From: Linum tenue
Lineage: Eukaryota; Streptophyta; Magnoliopsida; Malpighiales; Linaceae
Reading direction: 5' to 3'
Length of the DNA stretch: 64,000 nucleotides
Assembly (NCBI GenBank): GCA_946122785.1
Contig: CAMGYJ010000011.1
Location: forward strand, 18,352,001-18,416,000
Shown: piece after piece, positions 56,636 through 64,000 of the stretch
Layout of the letters: every line of letters begins with the position of its first letter
Position numbering within the stretch: the stretch's first letter is position 1
Notes under the pieces: generated by a model
What the model was told of the DNA's origin: nothing
What the model saw: only the letters and a program-made list of their open reading frames with translations
The model's database searches: none
Made by a program: the position numbers and the translations under genes

Positions 56636-56929
56636 TGTTAGTAAACGGCATATGATTCACGATTGAACCTCTTCCAACAACTCGAGTTATTGGGATCAAC
56701 TGGTTTATGACATAATATCAGAGCCTTCTATGATCAAGAGGTCTTGTGTTCGATTCCCGGTGACCCCCATCTATTTCTGTTAAGCACACAGTATCTAGAC
56801 CTGTGCCTGTCCAAACTCCAAGCCTATCTGAATGGCTTGAGTTTAAAGGGGGTGTTAGAAAACGGTATATGATTCACGATTGAACCTCTCCCAACAACTC
56901 GAGTTATTAGGATCAACTGGTTTATGACA
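56636..56929 (+). mobile_element. TRIM (terminal-repeat retrotransposon in miniature), 294 bp
   Basis: Two 77-bp terminal direct repeats (56636-56712 and 56853-56929) run TGTTAG to TTTATGACA. The first is followed by TAATATCAGAGCC, two changes from the tRNA-Met PBS TGGTATCAGAGCC. The second is preceded by the polypurine tract AAAGGGGG. GATCA (56631-56635) and GATCG (56930-56934) fit a 5-bp TSD. No coding capacity, so it would need proteins from other elements. Confidence 0.88.
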
Positions 56930-57373
56930 GATCGGTGGAGGAGCCATGTTGATGTCATGAGAGGTAATAATTCCCTTTTAATTCTAAAAATCATGTAAAT
57001 TTTGTAATAAATCTGGGACACATAGTCGTTAGTGTCAATTGAGAAGCAAACTCAGAAATAGAACGAACAATAAACGTTGAGACTAGTTGACGGCACAAAG
57101 GCGTTAGGTTATCTTATTCCTCGGTGTTCCAAGATAACATACAAATAATCTCATAGGACTATATATAAGTTGCTGCCCTCTAAGCCCTACTCGCATAGTA
57201 TACAGAAATCATATATACAAATTGGTACCCCAATTTGTAACTTCTAACACCCTCCCTCAAATTGATGGTGCTGAGGCAACATCAATTTGTGAGCAAGAAA
57301 CCAGTGTGAGCAGAGGACATAGCCTTGGTAAACAAATTTGTGGTCTGGTCTTCCGAAGTAATGTAGGAGAGCT

Positions 57374-58705
57374 CTATGACACCTGCAGTGACCAACTGTC
57401 GGATGTAGTGAACATTAACCTCGATATGCTTCGTCCTATCATGCAGAACCGGATTAGTAGCAATCTGGATAGCACTCGTGTTATTTTCATAAAGACGGAT
57501 ATGAAGAGCTCACTGAACGCCAAAATCAGCCAACAACCGTTGTAGCCACACATCTCATAAGTGACCTCACTCATGGAGCGATATTCCGCTTCTGTAGACG
57601 ACTTGGACACTCGCTCTTGTTTTCTACAGTGCCAGGAAACAAATGAGTTGCCAATCTTCACACCAACCAGAAGTCGAACGCCGAGTATCCACACACCCAG
57701 CATAATCTGCATCTGCATATGCGACCATAATGGGCTCACCACCAGAAGGAAAGAATATGTCGACATCTGGGGTGCCCTTAAGGTAGCGCAAGATGCGCTG
57801 TACTGCAAGCTAGTGTGTCGTTCGCGGAGCTGCCATATACTGACTAACAACTTGTACAACATAAGCAATATCGGAACGAGTATTAGAGCATCTCCATTGG
57901 TGCAATTGTATTTGCAATTGCATTTGTGATTTTTTTTTTACACAACACTATTTTTGCAAGCCAACTCACTTGACTTTCATTGTACCTACATTTGTGCAAT
58001 TAACTTGCAATTACATATACAAATAAATTGCTCTTTATCACACCTATATTTGGGTATTTAAATAGCATTGAAAAAAAGAACAAACGCCCCACTACTAATC
58101 TACGTGGCATTGCAATTAGACTTTCATATTATGAAAGCTTGCATAATTGCAAAACTTTTCACATCAGTAAAATTGGAGTTGCAATTGCAAAACCACTAAC
58201 CACGTCATAATGCAATTGGGAAAGAATGGGCGATGGAGATGCTCTTAGTCCAATAAATGAGGCTGCCGACGATACTACGATATGTAGTACCATTGGGTAA
58301 CAGATCACCACCATCTAGGCGAAGTTTGAGGTTCTACTCCATTGGGGTACCGCTCGGCTCACACTCATCCATCTGGGCTTCCTCGAGAAGATCTGCAATG
58401 TACTTATGATGACTGACATGTAGCCCAGCTGTCGAGCGAGTAATCTCCAGTCCCAAAACGTAAGATAAGTCCCAAAGTTCTTTGAGATTGAAAGCCTGTC
58501 GCAAAGCTGTTGTTAAGAGCCTAATACCCTCTTCATCGTCACCACTGATGACCATGTCATCAACATAAAGTAGGAGAACTGTAATCCCATGCGCAGTAGA
58601 GCGAAAAAAGAGTGAAGGGTCATTATCACTATGAACAAACCCAACATTAAGAATCGTCGACTAAAAGTTATCAAACTACGCCTGAGTGCCTGCTTTAGGC
58701 CATAA
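57374..58705 (-). pseudogene. Copia C RT C-terminus and RNase H fragment
   Basis: From 58705 the minus strand shows SLYGLKQALR, then an intact YVDDMVISGDDEEG catalytic box, LSYVLGLEITRSTAGLHVSH and a RNase H part with ADADYAGCVDTRRSTSGW, NSFVSWHCRKQERVSKSSTE and AEYRSMSEVTYEM. Pieces are in different frames, and a 359-bp MITE (57886-58244) splits the region between RT and RNase H. It is a dead fragment. Confidence 0.82.
57886..58244. mobile_element. Tourist/PIF-Harbinger-type MITE inside Copia C
   Basis: TIRs GAGCATCTCCATTGGTGCAA and, at the right end, GGGCGATGGAGATGCTC, flanked by TTA on both sides (57883-57885 and 58245-58247). The 3-bp TTA duplication is typical of PIF/Harbinger elements. 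Subterminal GCAATTGCAA words recur. Copia sequence resumes exactly outside the TTA repeats. Confidence 0.85.
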
Positions 58706-58719
58706 AGAGAACGCCTCTA

Positions 58720-58866
58720 TATAGGGATGGAGCCTCCAAAGTCAACCTGGGTGTTTTTTTCCAGTTTGTATGGATTGTCGGTCTAGTTTGTCATTTTTGT
58801 CCACCATGTTTGTAATGTTTGTATGTCTAAAAAAACCCGGGTTGACTTTGAGACGGAGCCCTCTAG
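58720..58866. mobile_element. Small MITE (about 147 bp) with CAAAGTCAACC ends
   Basis: AGGGATGGAGCCTCCAAAGT...CAACCTGGG is mirrored by CCCGGGTTGACTTTGAGACG...GAGCCCTCT. A second left half follows at about 58866-58940, so two copies sit side by side or one end was duplicated. It truncates Copia C. Confidence 0.6.
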
Positions 58867-58940
58867 AGAGGGATGGAGCCTCCAAAGTCAACCCAGTTAT
58901 TTTTTCTTTTTTGTATGGTTTGTATTGTTTGTCGGTCTAG

Positions 58941-61585
58941 TTTGTATTGTTTGTACAGTTCATACGTCTATAATGTTTGTAAATCTGTTTGTAAGTTTTG
59001 TCGTTGTAGTTTCTATGTTTGTATGGTTTGTACTTATTGTAAGTCTGGTTTGTATACTTCGTAATTTTCCATAATACCCAAACTATCCCTGTAATTAATT
59101 AAATAACCCTTCCCACTTTTTAACCGTTAGATTGCTGTGTCCAGATCTAAAAGCTGGGAGAGATTTAACCAAGTGACGAAGCACCCTTAGTCATAGGATT
59201 CGCACTCCCAAACTAGCCTATTAGGCAGCCGCTGCAATTGAGGGTCGATACTTAGAGGGAAAGAATTCATTTCATTTTAATGGAACATCTCTTTTTCTTG
59301 AAAGTTTTCAATGGGACGTTTTATATTATTTGGTTTATTTAACTCGATCACTTTGCATTGTACTGTCGGCATCAGCTTTTTTTAAGCGGCATCATCCATT
59401 TCATTTCAACTGGGTTTTTTGTTATTATTTTAATTTCCTCCTCAGGGTTCCATTTTTATTGTAAATTAATGGAATTTAGGATCGAGTTTGTGACTTCCTT
59501 GATTAATTATGTTACGCGGAAATAAAGCCTCCATCATTATCAATTAGACCATTGTGGCCTGGTGCCTGCACGTCTGACGTGCATGCATTACTATCCTATC
59601 CAAACGTATTACAAAAAACTATATATTTATATAAATTAAATAGTTAGCTATACCCAACTCAAATATCAAAAGTAATAATTATGACTATGAATCGTCGCTG
59701 ATAAATAATAGCGACATCACTTAAAGTAAAGTGTACTCCAGAACGGTGTGGATCATTGCCATATGGTAACTCACCGGCCAGACCCATATTATTTGACTGT
59801 TAATACAAAATTTACATTATTGTGTTGAGTCCTATATGTTTCGTTTCTGTGCATTTTATTTCAATTCGAATTCAAACACGTGGGTCACATTCAAAAAGAT
59901 TTGGCTTTGTCCTGTAGCCTGCACAACAAGATCCAATACCAATAGGCCAAAATCATATGCATTGTTGTTATCCACAGCTCAGTAATTACACGTATATAAA
60001 TCTAGCTACTCAGATTAGCTTCCAATATTGGGTATTTAGCTTCCCGTATTATTGTAAAATGAAAATATATTATAAAATATATTCTTGTTAGTAATTGAGA
60101 AATCTCAAACGGTTGAGTTGGATCAATCAACTCCCTCTTTCACCATTTTTTTATAAGATATTTAGGGGTCGTTTGGAAGTTGTGATTTCAAATGGTGTAT
60201 TGATCTAATTCATGTATTTGTGAGATTAAGTCGTTTTTTTGGTTTATGTAGAACTATAATACATGCATTTACTTTTTGGAGGCCCACCACAATCACTCAA
60301 TATTGAGGGATTTACATGTCGCACTAGTTTTGATTACTGATAATATATGTTAGATTTAGTTTCTGAGGGTAAAAATACCAAAATAAAAGAAAAGGAGAGT
60401 GCAAGTGGTTTATAAAACTTATAATCACTTTAATTTGATAATTAAGTGATTAATGGGTTATTGTATATACAATTTAATGATAAATATTTTAATTAATAAT
60501 TAATTTTGGATAATTAATTAATTTTGATTTTTACGAAACCAAACAAGGTAACCCTTCAGAAGGAAACGGTAGTTTCACAATAAAAAGTTTGTGGCTGCTA
60601 GAATTCCTTTCCAACGTCTCCTTCACTTCTTCTTCTATACGAGATACGAAAATGTTATAATTGAAGGGAAGAATTAAATGTTTGGGTGGTGGAATGCGAC
60701 GGAACTCCCCCAAAAGAACTTTACACAAACATCTTTGACTGCCAGAGGAGAGGAGAGGAAATTTTTTTGGATAGCAAAGCCGCGCACTGTCTGACAGAGA
60801 AAGAAGAAAAGGAAAGCTGCACTCGATCTATGCAAAGGGATACTGCGCGTCGTACGTACTACGTGTACAAATTCAGACCATTTATAGCATTGTTAACTTT
60901 GTACACATATGGATAGGATCTCGCCTGCTTAGATTTCCTGCAGTAATAATAATTCTGCCACTCAGGTGGTGACTGAACACAACACACAATATTTCTCAAT
61001 CATCTTGGAGCCCATCAATGTACAAGATATCCACACACAAAAAAAATCCTGAATCGAAGTACATATTATTGGATCTTTCTTTTGGGCGAGGGGATCTCGG
61101 GCGTTCGAATGCTCTGATTGCATCCGGATGTTGATAATAAATCATTACGATATATTGTGAGTTCATACATAATTCAGGCTTAGAGTATAGTTCTCATTTG
61201 GAACGTGCGAAATCAAATTTATGATTAAGTATAATAATAGTGTGAGTAGCGTCTAATGAAGTTTGCTAGATAGTGCAAGGACAAATAATTGGCATACGCG
61301 TGAAACGTTTATTTCATTGGCCATAGAGAAAGAAGGATTGAGGGTTGTAATTAGGCTTTTTTTTTACGAATTTGTAGTAGTTAAGGACCTGTGGTTACCT
61401 AATTTTGTTAAGATATAAATACGAGGACATGGTAAATTAGAGTCACGCGGGTTTAACACTATAACACTATACGAATTCCCGCTTTCTTACTGCTTTTGCT
61501 TAAATCAACAATCACTCGACTTAGTTAGCTAGATAAAGATATTCATGGAGTAGGCAGTAGATCTAGACCCCGGGTTGACATTAGA
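58941..61585. other. AT-rich intergenic DNA, no gene recognised
   Basis: 58941-59060 is low-complexity TTTGTATGGTTTGTA-type sequence. Beyond it no ORF has a supportable family; ORFs at 60531-60916 on either strand are short and without motifs. Confidence 0.45.
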
Positions 61586-63285
61586 GCTTGCCTGTTACTG
61601 CATTCCGGACTGCGATTACACTTGGTGGCAGTTTGGTGTTGCGTTTTAGCGTGTCATAGGCTCAACACATTTCAATCATGCCACCCTTGGGGACATATCA
61701 TATAGGCACGAAACACGGAATCATACTGGCTTTTAGACATCAACACATGTACAACTTCCACAGCAACCTAGACAACCACCACAGAAGACATTCGAGTGCA
61801 GCAAAATCGGGTAAAGGGGCTCGGAATCTCCCTTCTGTTCATCAACCAACATAGACTTGAATCAACCACTTACTCAAGACAGTCACCTCATGCACAAAAC
61901 TCAAGATATAAGAATTGAGATCGAGCAATCTAGGTCCTCACCGGGGTAAAGAGTATAGATAATATGAGAAAAAGAATCGCTCACTCTCGACCAGTGGGGT
62001 CAGAACAATTTGATGCGAAAAATGCGGAGGTCTTAGACACAGGTTCAGATGACTGGCTAGGGTCTTGGACATGAGGAAAAGGCCTTTTAGGTGGAAGTAT
62101 TCATAGCACAGGGTTCCACAATTCCAAACCCAACACAATCACAGTCAATCAAACCAATTACTTTCTTTCTGCCATTCTGCATTACTCACATTCTTTAGAG
62201 CACAAGAGCGAAAGAGGTCACATAAATCTTAGTATTTCCAAGCCACACTGCTAAGAAACACTACTTAATGGGCACTATTCAGATTTTGGGGTGGCTCTCT
62301 TTTGCTTTCATTCATTTTTTCCTTTTTTCATTTCTTGAGAGAACCACCACCTATGCACATTTTTCAAACACATGCCCAACTTTTTAAGAACTACCTCCAA
62401 CCATCACTTTATATTTAGCAAAAAACAGCAGAGAACATGTAAAAACCATCTGTGGAACCTTCTAATAGATGCAAAAGGGGTGATTTTCCATTGTAGACCG
62501 AAAGAAAGGATAACACGGGTCAAAGGGCTGACTAGGGGGTATGATACATCAGGACAGTCAATTTGGTCGTGGGCTAATCCTATGCCTCCATCATCTTAGC
62601 TAATGACAACGTGAATGCTACACATCATGGAAGAGGGAACTATCGCACAAGAAAGAAACGAGCAGGCTCAAATCTCACATGGCTACCTATATGCTCTATC
62701 TCTCATTCTGATTCCCTGAGCTAGATGCATAAAAGACTGTCAAGAACAAGTGATCAATCCAAGTCACAGTGGTAAGCAAAAGTTGAAAAAACGGAACCCC
62801 TACAAAATTCTACTGCACGTCTCAGTCATCATCATAGGTTATCCTAGTTACAATCAAGTTGTCATGCATTAATTCAAAAGCCATTCGATTCACCAATAAA
62901 ATCACAAGTGCCAATATGATCATGGAAACCTTAGTACTTGGAGCCCTCAAATCTCGAGATTTGGACAGCGGACTAGGCTCCAAGCACACATATACGTTCC
63001 AATGAATACAAAGAACCCCCCCCCACACACAACACTTAATGCGACAGTGTCCTCAATGGAGCAGAGAAAAGGGGAACGATGTTACCGTGAAATGAGAGCA
63101 GGAACGGGGACCAGAAGTGGACAGTCAGCAGGGCTAGCATCAACAAAACACACTGGGTGATAGAAACCACAGTTCCAAGTGAACAAACCGAAAAAACAAA
63201 CGAAAGAAAAACAAACCTTGGTGGGGTTGCCTCCCCACAAGCGCTTCTTTACCGTCTTTTAGTTGGACGCCAGTAGGGTGGATGC
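61586..63285 (-). other. Probable 3' noncoding region of an Athila-type element
   Basis: No ORF is supported. At about 63215-63245 the minus strand reads AAGCGCTTGTGGGGAGGCAA followed by CCCCACCAAGG, a phrase characteristic of the region right after pol in Athila elements. Element borders and LTR were not found. Confidence 0.4.
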
Positions 63286-63636
63286 TCAGAGGGGTGAAGG
63301 AACAGGTGCCTTCAAGAGCGGATCCACATCGCTCTTGAGGTACAATTTCAGGTGGTGGCCATGCACTCGACGAGTGTGACCACCAGCACTCGTCAACTCA
63401 ACCTGGACATCCGGTAGGAAGCAAGCGAGTGAATACTCAGATGGCCAAGGCGGTCGAGGCTCAGGAGGCGGGACCAGCTCATAGTGGTCTCCGGCTTTCT
63501 TTTGAGCAGGCTTGGCTACCTGCAGCTTCGGCCGCCACTCCTCCTTAATCTTTTCTTTTGGTAACGGAGTGGACGGGAGTGGCGGCGAAAATATGGGAGG
63601 GGGATCCTGCAAAATGGGAAGCACAAAAGGATACAC
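63286..63636 (-). pseudogene. Athila-type pol C-terminus
   Basis: A minus-strand frame of 116 codons, Pro-rich, whose end (VQVELTSAGGHTRRVHGHHL, then KLYLKSDVDP) resembles the C-terminal tail of Athila integrase (NGHRLKPYL in relatives). It lies directly downstream of the protease, with RT, RNase H and integrase core missing, so a large internal deletion is inferred. Confidence 0.55.
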
Positions 63637-64000
63637 TACAGACTCGTGCTCCGGTGAGAAACAGCATGCAGAGGCGATGAAACAGGGAGAGTATTAGCAA
63701 TGGAAAATGTTATTCGCTCCTCGCCATCCCTCAAGACTAAGATCCCATCATGTACATCTATGAGAGCCTTGGCGGTGGCCAAGAAAGGCCTTCCCAGTAT
63801 AAGGGGCACTTCTGTGTCCTCATTGATGTCCAAGACAACAAAATCCACAGGATAAAAGAATCTGCCAACCTTAACCAGAAGGTCTTCCACTATGCCCTAG
63901 GATGAACTATAGATCGGTCAGCTAATTGAAGACTCATCCTGGTTGCATTGGGTTCACCTAGGCCTAGTTTCTTGAACAATTTATATGGCATAACATTGTG
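63637..64000 (-). pseudogene. Athila-type retropepsin fragment, frameshifted, runs off the edge
   Basis: From the right edge the minus strand reads MPYKLFKKLGLGEPNATRMS, LQLADRSIVHP, then after a frame change near 63898 (a shortened G run) EDLLVKVGRFFYPVDFVVLD, EVPLILGRPFLATAKALIDV and GILVLRDGEERITFSI. This is the Athila/Gypsy protease block (ILGRPFLAT is highly characteristic). The remainder lies beyond the window. Confidence 0.82.

Larger units (their letters stand above)
57079..58705 (-). mobile_element. Copia retrotransposon C, 5'-truncated
   Basis: The minus-strand 3' LTR probably spans about 57079-57249 (plus strand ends CTTCTAACA), preceded on the coding strand by the purine tract TTTGAGGGAGGG. 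Internal RT/RNase H sequence runs to about 58705, where it stops next to a small MITE. No 5' LTR, gag or integrase is present in the window. Confidence 0.72.

Noticed and set aside
56745..56765. GTTCGATTCCCGG resembles a tRNA B box (SINE or tRNA gene)
   Set aside because: It lies inside the TRIM; there is no A box at the right distance and no cloverleaf, and the terminal repeats, PBS and PPT explain the unit.

Overview
The window looks like an intergenic stretch of a large, AT-rich eudicot nuclear genome. It holds one conventional multi-exon host gene at the left edge. Most of the rest is transposable elements at several stages of decay, separated by AT-rich DNA with no recognisable gene. The plant assignment rests on GT-AG introns with plant-type exons, plant Copia and Tat/Athila Gypsy retrotransposons, tRNA-Met primer-binding sites, a FAR1-type Mutator transposase, and MITEs. 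No species is claimed.

Layout. (1) 461-3209, minus: an eight-exon gene for a U11/U12-59K (PDCD7-like) minor-spliceosome protein, whose 5' flank carries a 152-bp tandem duplication (3495-3798). (2) 3763-7068: hAT-like nonautonomous elements. (3) 7722-13643: a defective minus-strand Copia element (TSD CCAAC) with an internally deleted second Copia nested in it (11306-12251). (4) 14376-14957: a TIR element with a GC-rich core. (5) 17238-29389: a 12,152-bp Mutator-like element (MULE) with long TIRs and an exact 9-bp TSD. (6) 29507-34726: a plus-strand Copia element. (7) 35179-36178: a candidate nonautonomous element packed with TTACGTAA palindromes. (8) 37446-43505: MITEs and a LINE fragment inside a MITE. 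(9) 43651-53692: a 10-kb minus-strand Tat-lineage Gypsy element (TSD GGAAG) with two RNase H domains and an antisense gene that has its own TATA box. (10) 56636-56929: a complete 294-bp TRIM. (11) 57079-58705: a truncated Copia element with a Tourist MITE inside. (12) about 63200-64000: an internally deleted Athila-type element running off the right edge.

The centrepiece is the 12-kb MULE. On its minus strand it carries three genes: a Ulp1-like (C48) protease relative, a FAR1-domain MURA transposase with a C-terminal zinc knuckle, and a 'putative plant transposon protein' (PF20167-like) protein. All three are now interrupted. Its noncoding DNA holds about 78 exact copies (hand count) of the 8-bp palindrome GGTCGACC. 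Two of them sit in register in both TIRs, others lie in 187-bp and about 185-bp tandem repeats and small cruciform-forming units, and a 122-bp-arm hairpin lies in the same spacer. The motif is almost absent from the coding exons and from the rest of the window. This suggests a dispersed binding-site array co-evolving with a protein of the element, similar in principle to the short motifs recognised by VANDAL anti-silencing proteins. That function is inference.

Nearly every TE reading frame is broken by stops or one-base shifts, many of them in homopolymer runs, so none of the elements looks autonomous as assembled.
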